A model generated the notes under the pieces. That model was not told the DNA's origin. It searched no databases and worked only from the letters and a program-made list of their open reading frames with translations. Position numbers and translations under genes: made by a program. Below are positions 44,545-54,218 of a DNA stretch of 64,000 nucleotides, one piece after another (position 1 is the first letter of the stretch; each line of letters starts with the position of its first letter). The DNA comes from an uncultured Gammaproteobacteria bacterium. Lineage in GTDB: Bacteria; Pseudomonadota; Gammaproteobacteria; Arenicellales; Poriferihabitantaceae. The stretch covers positions 17,224-81,223 of the forward strand of contig CAMYNW010000027.1 in NCBI GenBank assembly GCA_947259885.1, given 5' to 3'.

Positions 44545-45728
44545 ATCAGAATCAACGCGGCAAAACTGAGCAGACCAAATCCAGCTACCATTGGAATCAG
44601 TGTATAGTTATATAGCCCTCCAATCAAAAAACCCAGACTGAGCGACACCAAGGTAGTCACTGAGCCAATCACCGACGACGCAAGTCCTGCGATGTGACCC
44701 AAGGGTTCCATGGCCAGCGAGTTCAAATTTCCAAACAGTATTCCGGTGCCAAAGAATGAAGCCATAAGGTAGAGCATCACCCACAGAAGGGATGGCCGGG
44801 TATTCATGCAGACAAGCAGGAACAGGCCGGCGATGATTGCTATAAACCAAAGTGCGATCTTGCTTAACATGCGCATCCCGAGCCGCGTCACTAATCGGGA
44901 GTTTATCCATGAAGATAATCCGATGGTGAGTGCGAGAATAGCAAAGTAAAGCGGAAATCTGACACCCAATCCATAGAGCTCCTGCAGAATCTGTTGTGAG
45001 GAATTCAGAAAGCCAACAAAGGCACCAAAAATCATGCCGGCACAAAGGGTATAAATTACCGCTTCCCGGGATCTTGAGATTTCAACCAGCGCCTGCCAGA
45101 TCACCTTAAGTGAGAACGGTCGACGTTTTTCCACAGGCAGGGTTTCTTCCTGTCGCACATGAAACCAGATCAGAATAATTACTGACTGCAGCATTAATGC
45201 GAGAAAAATCATACGCCACTCAGCAAACAGTAAAATCACCTGCCCTAACGCAGGTGCAATGGCTGGAACCAGTATAAACACCATCATTACAAGAGACATG
45301 ACTCTCGCCATCTCGCGCCCAGAGGAATGATCCCTGATGATCGCTACCGTAATAATCCGGGGACCTGCGGCGCCAAGCCCTTGCAAGAATCTCCCTGTTA
45401 GCAGTATTGCGAAGGAATCCGCCATCCCGGCTATCAAACTTCCTGCAATAAACATTGCAAATCCGACATAGATAGGGGCGCGCCTTCCGACACTGTCTGA
45501 AATTGGGCCATAGAAAATCTGCCCGATCGCCAACCCGATAAACAGCACCGTGATAACCAGTTGCCGATCATTGTCATGGGCCACGTTCAGATCACTTGCG
45601 ATCTGAGATAAAGCGGGCAACATGGCGTCAATTGCTAGAGCCACCATAGACATGCTCAGTGCCATTAAGGCAACAAATTCTCGAAAGCCGGCTGGCTTTG
45701 GCATAGAGGTCCAGGGTCGATTGGGCAA
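44499..45728 (-). CDS. MFS drug exporter, Bcr/CflA type
   Basis: 409 residues, 12 membrane helices. Bcr/CflA features are the opening FVALMALSMSMVALAIDAMLPALS, motif A-like GPISDSVGRRAPIYVG between helices 2 and 3, and the GRFLQGLGAAGPRI segment of helix 4. It is a proton-driven exporter, probably for drugs or small metabolites. It converges with the sulfotransferase gene. Confidence 0.92.
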   Translation of the reverse strand: MPNRPWTSMPKPAGFREFVALMALSMSMVALAIDAMLPALSQIASDLNVAHDNDRQLVITVLFIGLAIGQIFYGPISDSVGRRAPIYVGFAMFIAGSLIAGMADSFAILLTGRFLQGLGAAGPRIITVAIIRDHSSGREMARVMSLVMMVFILVPAIAPALGQVILLFAEWRMIFLALMLQSVIILIWFHVRQEETLPVEKRRPFSLKVIWQALVEISRSREAVIYTLCAGMIFGAFVGFLNSSQQILQELYGLGVRFPLYFAILALTIGLSSWINSRLVTRLGMRMLSKIALWFIAIIAGLFLLVCMNTRPSLLWVMLYLMASFFGTGILFGNLNSLAMEPLGHIAGLASSVIGSVTTLVSLSLGFLIGGLYNYTLIPMVAGFGLLSFAALILIHLASDRSAAATSSV

Positions 45729-45782
45729 CGAAATGATGTTGCCGGTTACTGGCGGAAACAGAATAAGCCCGGTATTAGTAGT

Positions 45783-48179
45783 CTATTTAGTCTGCACTTT
45801 ATCTGGCCGATCATAATCGAGATCGATCAATCCGTCATCCAGCTCTTCGACCACATCTTGAGGCAGTTCTGGGGCGTTTCGTTCATCCTGTGAATTTATT
45901 TCCATTGGCTCGAGTTCATAAGGCGATGACGAGTCACCGATCGATTCTACCGCCAAAGTTTGCTCAGTCTTTCGTAATGAATCGAGTTCCAGGCGCAGCT
46001 CATCCCACTGCTCCGGTGAAAACAGCTCGATATCATCATTCACCCTTGCAATAAAATTACGCAGTGAAGCATTTCGATGCTCATTATCACCCATGGTTTT
46101 ATACGCTTTTATAATTCGCTTGGCGACCACGAATTTATCGCTGTCCGGTCTGGCATATTCCTCCCACAATACTTCGATCGCTTGTTGAGGCCGATGATAG
46201 GTGAGATAGACTTCAGACTGGGTTATCGGGTCAACCGCGCTTTCTTGTAAATTGTCGAGATCGGCTTCGGACATGTCATTTTGCGGCGTCCAGGGCTCTT
46301 CCGCATCATCAAGGTCAAGAGTCGCACTAGCACTAGGGGTCACATAAGATACTCCACCTCCCTCAACATCCACATTATCGACCACGTCTATTTCATTCTC
46401 TGCAACTTCACGATATTTTTTTCTTTGATCGCGCCGAAGCATCCAGGCAAGCAAAAGAAAGCCCAGCAGCAGTATAGCCAGCACCAGTTGCACGATGGGA
46501 GTGTTGAGCGGACCGATAACAGATCGGGCGCGATCTATGAGCCCTTCACGGAAAACCACGCTGGGTGAACTGGTCTCCTGGACAACTCGAACCGACTGTT
46601 CTGCAACTGTGTCGTCCGTACCGTCGACGCTCACCAATTGCGACTGCTCAGCAGTCACCGCCGGGGCGTCAGCTCGATCTTCCTCGGATAGTGGCGCCGA
46701 AGACTCAGCTTGTTCACTGCTTTCATTTTCTAGATTCAGTTCGGCGTCCAGGTCGATATCGGTGTTAGTGCCCGAGATCCCGGATTGGGCATAATCTTCA
46801 ATAGAATCGGATTCTGATAGCAAATTATTTGAGCTTTCGACGACTGCTGGTGCACTTGTTATGGCGAAACCGGTATCCTGACCAACCTGCAGCGCCAGCC
46901 GCTCTACTTTCTGCTCGAGTGTCACCACTCGGTCTTTTAATCGCTGATTCTCGTCCTGCAGCTCAACGATATAAGCATTCATCACGGTCAGCTTCATGCT
47001 GAAACCCTGCATTGCAAAACTCTGCCTAGGGCTTTCCTGCCCGGGGCTTTCCTGCCCGGAGCTTTCCTGCCCGGGGATTTCGCTGCTTGCATCCGAAGTC
47101 ATACCGTTACTGTCCGACGCCGGAACATCCGGAATTGGTGTCTGACCAGACTGCAGCACTCTGCTACCCGCATCGGCTTGCACATTCCCTGATTCAGCCT
47201 CAGCCAGCTCAATAAGACTCAGTCTGAATCCATCATTCTCGGCCTCTACATTAACTTGAGAAATCTCGTCGGGGTCGCTGACCCACTCCGGCATGACCCG
47301 CGCAAGTTCAACATACTGCTCTTTAGCTTCGACTGGCGAGAGTCCGAGAATGGTATCTGTAGACGGCACCTCAAGCTCAGTTCCCTGGATCAGGTGATGG
47401 ATCTCGCCATTCTGAAATGCTTGAGGATTAGCGTTATAAAAAGCCATTCTGCCCTGAAATCGGTTGGCGCCCTTCGGCAGATACCGATCCACGATAATCG
47501 ACAATGAATCTCCAGATTTGACCACTACTCGATCAGGCGTTGGGATTAATATTTGATCCGCTTCCTGAGTGAACAGTTCTGCCGAGGTATCCGCAGGTGG
47601 CTCATCCTGCGCACTTTCCATCGAGTCACCAAGATACTGCTGAGAATCGTCAGTACTGGCACGATTGGTGCCGGCAGTTCCGGAGGCTTCTACCAGGCCA
47701 TCGCTAACTAAAACTTCCTCCTCAAACCTCTTGGGTTGGTATTCCACAGGATTCAGCAATACAGTAAGCTGGTTTCGCATTACCCGCGTTGGCCATTTCA
47801 ATTCAAGCACAACCGGCAGCATGACTTGATTGATCGCATTTTCCGTGGTGACCAACACCGCTGGATCATTTAAAGACTCTAAATCCAAGTCAAGCGAAAT
47901 CTGACTGGCAATAACTGGATAGTCCAGTCCTGCTGCCTGGTACCACGTCGGTGCCGCTAGTGAAACACTGAGTTCATCCAGGTCTCCTTCCTGCACTGAC
48001 AATAGGGGCACTCTGACTCGAAGGGGCTGACCAATATAGGAGTCGATAGTCGGCGTGCCAAATCCAATGGCCATTGTTAGCCCTGGAGTAATCGCGGCTA
48101 TCAGCGCAAACCCCACATACAAGAATTTTTTAATCACAACGAATAGAAAACTCGGCACCAGAGACCTCCGACTCCGCAT
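45783..48179 (-). CDS. FimV/HubP-like polar landmark protein
   Basis: 798 residues, chosen from the ATG at 48179, which has GAGG nine bases upstream and a signal peptide; a longer frame to 48269 starts at GTG without a ribosome site. The protein has a FimV N-terminal domain (SYIGQPLRVRVPLLSVQEGDLD), a LysM-like segment (VVVKSGDSLSIIVDRYLP), a coiled coil around residues 415-440, a membrane helix (IVQLVLAILLLGFLLLAWML), an acidic cytoplasmic part, and a C-terminal TPR/FimV domain. FimV/HubP proteins organise the cell pole and pilus or chemotaxis machinery. It contains a PGQES repeat (47031-47075). Confidence 0.9.
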   Translation of the reverse strand: MRSRRSLVPSFLFVVIKKFLYVGFALIAAITPGLTMAIGFGTPTIDSYIGQPLRVRVPLLSVQEGDLDELSVSLAAPTWYQAAGLDYPVIASQISLDLDLESLNDPAVLVTTENAINQVMLPVVLELKWPTRVMRNQLTVLLNPVEYQPKRFEEEVLVSDGLVEASGTAGTNRASTDDSQQYLGDSMESAQDEPPADTSAELFTQEADQILIPTPDRVVVKSGDSLSIIVDRYLPKGANRFQGRMAFYNANPQAFQNGEIHHLIQGTELEVPSTDTILGLSPVEAKEQYVELARVMPEWVSDPDEISQVNVEAENDGFRLSLIELAEAESGNVQADAGSRVLQSGQTPIPDVPASDSNGMTSDASSEIPGQESSGQESPGQESPRQSFAMQGFSMKLTVMNAYIVELQDENQRLKDRVVTLEQKVERLALQVGQDTGFAITSAPAVVESSNNLLSESDSIEDYAQSGISGTNTDIDLDAELNLENESSEQAESSAPLSEEDRADAPAVTAEQSQLVSVDGTDDTVAEQSVRVVQETSSPSVVFREGLIDRARSVIGPLNTPIVQLVLAILLLGFLLLAWMLRRDQRKKYREVAENEIDVVDNVDVEGGGVSYVTPSASATLDLDDAEEPWTPQNDMSEADLDNLQESAVDPITQSEVYLTYHRPQQAIEVLWEEYARPDSDKFVVAKRIIKAYKTMGDNEHRNASLRNFIARVNDDIELFSPEQWDELRLELDSLRKTEQTLAVESIGDSSSPYELEPMEINSQDERNAPELPQDVVEELDDGLIDLDYDRPDKVQTK
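47031..47075. repeat. 15-bp tandem repeat, three copies, inside the FimV-like gene
   Basis: The unit GCTTTCCTGCCCGGG occurs at 47031-47045, 47046-47060 (last base A) and 47061-47075. On the coding strand it gives repeated PGQES-type pentapeptides (PGQES SGQES PGQES P) in the periplasmic linker. Near-identical copies in frame suggest length variation between strains. Confidence 0.85.
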
Positions 48180-48335
48180 ACCCGCAATCCTCGACTGGTT
48201 TATTGATAAATTACTTTCCTTGGTTGTCCTTACGGACGAATTACCCGGAAACACCAGAGCTGAGGCCACTTTTTTACTTAAAGTGTAATGAGTATACCCT
48301 AAGTTATTGAAAATTGGCGCGTTTTAGAAAATTCC

Positions 48336-49106
48336 CTACCCCCCCATCATCGTCATAGGCTGGTAGCTTTCCGGTATCACCACTGCCGACGGGTCGACTT
48401 CATTGCTGGTATCTTTTAATTCAGACGTTGTGCCAGCTTCTGGGCCAGTGAGCTGCTTTATCCTGAGTGGTACGCCATCTAGCTCACCTGGACTAAACTC
48501 AAGCCCCTTGATTCCCAGCATTTGCCCCGCCTGCCGTGCCGTGCCGGCCTGTTTTTTCATCATAGCCTGAAGAATTGCGAAGTCGCTATTGCTAATCCCG
48601 ACATCGCCAGGGCTCGCTAAGCACAATTCGGTGGTATTTCCCGCAGCCTTCATGGTCTGTATGGAACAAGTTACCCCGGCCACTGTCGCAGTTTCACCGG
48701 TCGATGTGATTTCAGGCGGTGCCACAGGCTGTGCTTGCTGCCCTCCTAAGTTACCCATTACGCCCCCAAGTTGAGCCTTCTGATCTTCGGGCATGTTCTC
48801 CATCATACCGGCAAGCATGTCGGAAAGCCCGCCAAGGGACTGCATCATGACCTCCATATCCATATACTGCATCTTTTCGTCCATAACCATGAACAGTTTG
48901 TCAGCGCCCCGATCGTAAATCATGCGCCCGCTTTCACCACTCGGTCCGGGAACATTCATTGCTGCACGATTCCCGGAAACGGTCAGCACCATGTCGTCAC
49001 CCTGACTGACGGGATTGCTGTAAGTAATCATCACATCTGCATGGGATGATGAAACCAGAAGTAATGCCTGAGTCAGGCAGCCAATCACTGTGTAGCGAAT
49101 TCTCAT
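48336..49106 (-). CDS. Exported protein of the DUF4412-like type
   Basis: 256 residues with an N-terminal signal peptide ending near SSSHADVMI. The mature part has two related halves with methionine-rich segments (EKMQYMDMEVMMQSLGG; GMMENMPEDQ) and two cysteines. The pattern of an antiparallel barrel with GADKLFMVMDEKMQYM resembles DUF4412. It should be periplasmic or outer-membrane associated. Function unknown. Confidence 0.65.
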   Translation of the reverse strand: MRIRYTVIGCLTQALLLVSSSHADVMITYSNPVSQGDDMVLTVSGNRAAMNVPGPSGESGRMIYDRGADKLFMVMDEKMQYMDMEVMMQSLGGLSDMLAGMMENMPEDQKAQLGGVMGNLGGQQAQPVAPPEITSTGETATVAGVTCSIQTMKAAGNTTELCLASPGDVGISNSDFAILQAMMKKQAGTARQAGQMLGIKGLEFSPGELDGVPLRIKQLTGPEAGTTSELKDTSNEVDPSAVVIPESYQPMTMMGG

Positions 49107-49182
49107 AATAGATCCTGTGGAATGTATCTTTAAAAAACTTGGATGAGATTATGCCAGCGACCAGGTCAAAGAATCATGTGAT

Positions 49183-49848
49183 TTAGTTCACAATTCGGTG
49201 CATGAACCGGGCAATATCCTGTATTTCCTCTGGACTCACGGCATGGGGCATATTGTAGGTATGCCATTCAACGTTGTACTGCATCTGTCCCAGCAGGCCT
49301 CTGCTGTGCTGCCCAAGTACTAACGGTATGACTGGATCTTCTGTACCATGAGCCATGAAGATGGGGGTGTCTTGATTGGCCGATGCGAATTCATCTTCGC
49401 CACTGCTCGCGACAGGCAGATAGGTGGAAAGCGCGATGATCGCGGCGACAGGTTGCTCCAGTCGCAAACCAGTGAACAATGCCACAGCGCCGCCCTGAGA
49501 GAATCCCGCAAGGACGATATGATCGGTGCTGACGCCACGTTGGTTTTCCTGCGCGATCAGATCCCGCACGATTGCCGCTGAGTGCTCCAGGCCCTGCCGA
49601 TCCTCTTCACGATCAAATGCCATGCCTTTGATATCATACCAACCGCGCATACTCATACCGCCATTTATGGTTATAGGCCGCACCGGGGCATGAGGAAAGA
49701 TAAAACGAACTGACGGTGCTGCTTGAAATCCAAGTTGTCGAGCTACCGGCTCAAAGTCATGACCATCCGCACCGAGACCATGCAGCCAGATTACTGACCA
49801 AGTGGGATCGAGACCGGTCTGTAATTCGATATACTCAATTTCTGACAT
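49183..49848 (-). CDS. Carboxylesterase of the EstB/acyl-protein-thioesterase type
   Basis: A 221-residue alpha/beta hydrolase of the phospholipase/carboxylesterase family. The N-terminal VIWLHGLGADGHDF oxyanion segment, the nucleophile GFSQGGAVAL (Ser near residue 113), Asp in AHGTEDPVIP, and His in YNMPHAVSPEEI form the triad. It is cytosolic. Typical substrates are small carboxyl esters or acyl thioesters. Confidence 0.93.
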   Translation of the reverse strand: MSEIEYIELQTGLDPTWSVIWLHGLGADGHDFEPVARQLGFQAAPSVRFIFPHAPVRPITINGGMSMRGWYDIKGMAFDREEDRQGLEHSAAIVRDLIAQENQRGVSTDHIVLAGFSQGGAVALFTGLRLEQPVAAIIALSTYLPVASSGEDEFASANQDTPIFMAHGTEDPVIPLVLGQHSRGLLGQMQYNVEWHTYNMPHAVSPEEIQDIARFMHRIVN

Positions 49849-49901
49849 AGTCTTAATTATTGATTTTGTTTCGAGATTTAACTGTTGGCGATAATACCCT
49901 G

Positions 49902-50996
49902 ATGAAAACTGCGGTCAAAATTTTTCTCCCTATAGTCCCGGCGGTGTTTTTATGGTCCAGCGCCTTCGCCGAGGAGGCACTGGTTTCTGTGGACCCAGTG
50001 ATAAAACAAGACTTCACACAAACCGTTCCGATTCTTGGAAAATTAGTCGCCAAACAATCCGGTATCGTCGCCTCACGCACCGCAGGTGCAGTTGAGGAGA
50101 TCCTGGTTCAAGTCGGTGACCAGGTTACTCAAGGGCAATTGATCGCCGTGATAGATGCGGAATCACACAGATTGGAGAAAAGATTAGCCGAGGTGCAGCG
50201 CACCGAGGCGGAAACTCGGATTACTACCGCCCGCGCGCAACTTGCACTGGCAAGCCAGGAAGTTAAGCGTCTCAGCACACTGGAATCATCCGCTGCGGTC
50301 AGCAAGGCCGCTCTTGACGATGCGAATCAGCAGCAGAGAATTGCGTTTGCAAAGGTGCGCGAGGCAGAAGCCGCGGTGAACAGCAGCGATGCATCGATCC
50401 GGCTAGTAGACCTTGAGCTCAGGTATGCCAACGTTACCGCACCATTTGAAGGAACAGTGACCGCTAAGTTGACCGAAGTTGGAAGTTATCTGCAGCGAGG
50501 GCAGCCGGTGGTGCAGCTGGTGTCAGATCAACGCTTGGAATTGGAAGCTGACGTTCCCGGCAATCGACTGGCCGGCCTGACACCAGGTCGACAAATTGAT
50601 ATTAGCCTCGACGACGGTAGCCAGTATAAGGCTATCTTGCGCGCTATTGTTCCCGAAGAGAATCCCAAAACCCGCACTAGACGAGTGCGCTTTGATCTCG
50701 ACCTCAATCCGCGAATTCTTGCGTTAGCGGTACAGCAGAGCGTTACCTTACATGTGCCCGCCGGCGCCAGTCGGGAAATTACTTCAGTGCACAAGGATGC
50801 CATTATCAGGCGCGGCCCAGACAGCGTCGTATACGTGGTTCAGGACGGTGTGGCAAAACTGAGACCAGTGCAGACAGGTGAAGCGCTCGGCACGCGGCTA
50901 GAAGTTCTGCAAGGATTGAATGAAGGAGATAAAGTCGTAATTCGCGGTAATGAAAGACTTATCCCAGACCAAACCGTAGTGGTTGCCGGCGAATAA
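49902..50996 (+). CDS. RND efflux periplasmic adaptor (membrane fusion protein)
   Basis: 364 residues from the ATG at 49902, the first start that yields a signal peptide (VKIFLPIVPAVFLWSSAFA). Layout: lipoyl-like hairpin halves (GAVEEILVQVGDQVTQGQLIAVID and ANVTAPFEGTVTAKL), an alpha-helical hairpin (about residues 85-165), a beta-barrel and a membrane-proximal domain. It links an RND pump to an outer-membrane channel. The RND permease starts 15 bp downstream. No TolC gene follows, so the channel is supplied from elsewhere. Confidence 0.92.
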   Translation: MKTAVKIFLPIVPAVFLWSSAFAEEALVSVDPVIKQDFTQTVPILGKLVAKQSGIVASRTAGAVEEILVQVGDQVTQGQLIAVIDAESHRLEKRLAEVQRTEAETRITTARAQLALASQEVKRLSTLESSAAVSKAALDDANQQQRIAFAKVREAEAAVNSSDASIRLVDLELRYANVTAPFEGTVTAKLTEVGSYLQRGQPVVQLVSDQRLELEADVPGNRLAGLTPGRQIDISLDDGSQYKAILRAIVPEENPKTRTRRVRFDLDLNPRILALAVQQSVTLHVPAGASREITSVHKDAIIRRGPDSVVYVVQDGVAKLRPVQTGEALGTRLEVLQGLNEGDKVVIRGNERLIPDQTVVVAGE

Positions 50997-51011
50997 TCGT
51001 ACGTTATAACA

Positions 51012-54000
51012 ATGAGTCTGATACGCCTCGCCATTGACCGCCCGATTGCTGTCATCGCCGCAGTGCTGCTAGTTGTTCTGTTTGGTATGGTGGCGTTGAC
51101 TACTATTCCGATCCAACTTGCACCCGACGTTAACCGACCAGTTATAACAATAACCACCGACTGGTTTGGCGCCGCACCAGCAGAGGTGGAACGGGAGATA
51201 CTGAATCCCCAGGAAGATGAACTCGCAGGTATCGAAGGTCTGACCTCGATTACCGGCAACGCTTCTCAGGGTCGCGCGCGGATCACGCTTGAATTCAGAA
51301 TTGGTAGCAACATGGACAAGGCGCTGCTGCTGGTGGCAAACCGATTGGACCGAGTTCCAGAATACCCTGATGAAGCCGACCAACCCACCATCGATACCGC
51401 GGGCAGCGAAGATAATGCCATCGCCTGGTTTATTTTCACCCGCCTGCCTGGCAATCAGAGACCCATGCATGAGTATGGTGATTTCGTTGAAGACAATGTT
51501 AAAGAAAGATTGGAGCGTGTCAGTGGCATTGGGCGCATTAACCTATTCGGTAGCAGCGAACGCGAAATTCAGATCGTTGTAGATCCTGCATTGCTTGCTC
51601 GCTTTCGCCTCACAATCAGCGACGTTAGTGGTGCTCTAAAGCTGGCTAATGTCTCCCTGGGAGCTGGGGATATCGATGAAGGTAAGCGACGATATATTGT
51701 GCGTACTGAAGGCGAACTGCAATCCCTCGAGGCTATCCGCGATGTCCTGGTTGGCAGCAATCTCGAACAAGGCGGGGCGGCTCGAGTAAGCATAGGTGAT
51801 ATTGCAGATGTCAGGTTTGGCTATAAAGATCCATCTTCGACAATCCGTTTGCTCGGTGTCTCAGCGCTAGCGATGAATGCCGAACGCCAGACCGGTGCCA
51901 ATGTTATCGAAACCATGCAGGGACTAAGGGAAGCGGTAGCGGAGTTGAATCAAAGTATAGTGCCTGGTGCAGGACTTGAACTTAAACAGGTCTACGATGA
52001 AACCGTCTATATTCAATCGGCCATCGATCTGGTTAAACAGAATATCTGGATAGGCGGAATGCTTGCCGCTTTTATTCTGATCATTTTTCTCCGATCCATT
52101 CGTGCAACGATCATTATTTCCCTGGCGATTCCAGTATCGGTAATTGGCGCATTTGTTGCGATGGCGGCACTTGGCCGCTCAATTAATGTGATTTCACTTG
52201 CAGGAATAGCGTTTGCCGTAGGTATGGTAGTGGACGCTGCTATCGTGGTCCTCGAAAATATCTACCGACATCGTGAGGAAGGCCTGTCTAACCGAGACGC
52301 CGCTTATCTTGGTGCTAACCAGGTCTGGGGAGCAGTATTAGTTTCCGCACTGACTACAGTAATGGTGTTCATTCCTATTCTGGTAATGGAACTAGAGGCA
52401 GGTCAGTTGTTTCGCGATATCGCTGTCGCGATATCGGTATCAGTGATTTTATCGTTGCTGGTTTCGATTACCGTCATTCCCGCCTTGTCTAAACGATTGC
52501 TGTCTGACAGCGGCATTGATTCCGAGCTGCCCCGCATCAAACGACAAAGAATATTTGTAATCGATGATTTAGCGGGCGCATTCGTTCGTGGTGCCACGGG
52601 ATTTGTCAGCCTAGTGATCCGGAGCCGGATTATTGCTTTTATCATCGCCGCGGTAGTCACTGTAGGCGCAGGGTACGTGAGCTACCTGTTACTTCCAAAA
52701 CTTGAGTATCTGCCAGAAGGAAATCGCAATCTTCTATTTGGCATAATTATCCCACCGCCTGGCTACAATCTCGAAACCACCACGGGAATCGCAGAGGGCA
52801 TTGAACAGGACATCAGCCATCTTTGGGTCACCAATGTGGATCCCAAAATCCCAAGAGCAGCCGGTGCCCCCCCCTTGATTGAACGTTTCTTCTTTGTCGC
52901 TACTCGTTCCAGAACTTTCCTCGGCGCAGTCTCCTCTGAGCCTGAACGAGTCGCTGAACTTAAGCCTGTTTTAAGCGATTCCGTATTTCGCGAACCCGGC
53001 ACATTCGGCTTTATTTCCCAGCCGTCGATCTTCGGTCGTGGTATTGGGGCCGGCCGTAAAGTTGACCTGGATGTATCGGGAAACGACCTTGATACTGTTC
53101 TTCAGGTTGCAGGGCGGGCCTTTGGCAAGATCGTGCAGCTGTTCCCAAGGGAGCAAGGGCATGAGTGGCGGCCCGTGCCCGGGCTCGAACTCGGCGCACC
53201 CGAAGTACGAGTCAACCCGGACCGGGTCAAACTCAACGACAGCGGGATTAGCGCTTTAGACCTTGCGCAGACTATCGACGCATTTAACGACGGCTTGCGG
53301 ATCAGTCAGTCAACCGTAGACGGTAAACTCACCGATCTGATGCTCAAGGGCCTTAACGGTTCGGTTGTAGAAACACAGGGGATTGGTGATCTTCCTATTG
53401 TCACCCCTGATGGCCACGTCATTCCCGTCAACTCGGTTTCTAACATTGAGCTCACCGCCGGCCCTACTCAGATCCAGCATCGTGAGAGATTTCGTACGAT
53501 TACCTTGGAACTCAGGCCGAATCAGACGCTGCCGCTGGAAGCCGCGATCGAGACTATCCAGAAACAAGTTATCGACTCACTCAACCAAGAAGGAATACCA
53601 GCGGGAGTGCGCTTAATCATTTCCGGCACCGCCGACAAACTTGAGCAGACTCGAAACGCAATGGCAATCAATTTATTGCTTGCAATCGTTATCGTATTTC
53701 TAGTGATGGCGGTATTGTTTGAAAGTTTTGTTTATCCGTTAATCATCATGCTGTCGGTGCCGGTTGCGGCAGCTGGAGGAATTGCTGGGCTGGCGGTTCT
53801 CAATCTTTATACCTACCAGGCCCTGGATATGCTGACCATGCTCGGATTCGTGATATTAATTGGGATCGTGGTTAACAACGCAATTCTGCTCGTTCACCAG
53901 ACTCTTCAACATATTAGAGAACAGGGAATGACGCCGGATAAAGCAATTGCAATGGCTACTAAAAATCGAATCCGCCCAATCTTTATGTCTTCACTAACCA

Positions 54001-54200
54001 GTGTGTTCGGCATGTTGCCACTAGTTCTCTTTCCCGGCGCGGGATCAGAGCTTTACCGGGGCCTTGGGTCAGTCGTGGTAGGTGGATTAAGCCTGTCAGC
54101 ACTCATCACTCTGTTGATCGTACCACCGATGATGTCACTTCTTGTGGCGCCGCTCGAGTCCAGACGAGAACGCAAAAACTTACAGCAACAAACCGCCTGA
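51012..54200 (+). CDS. RND efflux permease (AcrB/CusA superfamily)
   Basis: 1062 residues with the RND layout: an N-terminal membrane helix, porter/docking loops, a helix 2-6 block (residues about 340-500) and a second set near the C-terminus. In helix 4 the proton-relay motif reads GMVVDAAIVVLEN: the first Asp is present but the second is Ala, as in metal-type CusA rather than AcrB, which has DD. The metal-exporting methionine cluster is not obvious to me, so substrate class is open. It is preceded by its adaptor and followed, 18 bp on, by a DMT transporter. Confidence 0.92.
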   Translation: MSLIRLAIDRPIAVIAAVLLVVLFGMVALTTIPIQLAPDVNRPVITITTDWFGAAPAEVEREILNPQEDELAGIEGLTSITGNASQGRARITLEFRIGSNMDKALLLVANRLDRVPEYPDEADQPTIDTAGSEDNAIAWFIFTRLPGNQRPMHEYGDFVEDNVKERLERVSGIGRINLFGSSEREIQIVVDPALLARFRLTISDVSGALKLANVSLGAGDIDEGKRRYIVRTEGELQSLEAIRDVLVGSNLEQGGAARVSIGDIADVRFGYKDPSSTIRLLGVSALAMNAERQTGANVIETMQGLREAVAELNQSIVPGAGLELKQVYDETVYIQSAIDLVKQNIWIGGMLAAFILIIFLRSIRATIIISLAIPVSVIGAFVAMAALGRSINVISLAGIAFAVGMVVDAAIVVLENIYRHREEGLSNRDAAYLGANQVWGAVLVSALTTVMVFIPILVMELEAGQLFRDIAVAISVSVILSLLVSITVIPALSKRLLSDSGIDSELPRIKRQRIFVIDDLAGAFVRGATGFVSLVIRSRIIAFIIAAVVTVGAGYVSYLLLPKLEYLPEGNRNLLFGIIIPPPGYNLETTTGIAEGIEQDISHLWVTNVDPKIPRAAGAPPLIERFFFVATRSRTFLGAVSSEPERVAELKPVLSDSVFREPGTFGFISQPSIFGRGIGAGRKVDLDVSGNDLDTVLQVAGRAFGKIVQLFPREQGHEWRPVPGLELGAPEVRVNPDRVKLNDSGISALDLAQTIDAFNDGLRISQSTVDGKLTDLMLKGLNGSVVETQGIGDLPIVTPDGHVIPVNSVSNIELTAGPTQIQHRERFRTITLELRPNQTLPLEAAIETIQKQVIDSLNQEGIPAGVRLIISGTADKLEQTRNAMAINLLLAIVIVFLVMAVLFESFVYPLIIMLSVPVAAAGGIAGLAVLNLYTYQALDMLTMLGFVILIGIVVNNAILLVHQTLQHIREQGMTPDKAIAMATKNRIRPIFMSSLTSVFGMLPLVLFPGAGSELYRGLGSVVVGGLSLSALITLLIVPPMMSLLVAPLESRRERKNLQQQTA

Positions 54201-54218
54201 TCAGCCCGGATACAACGC

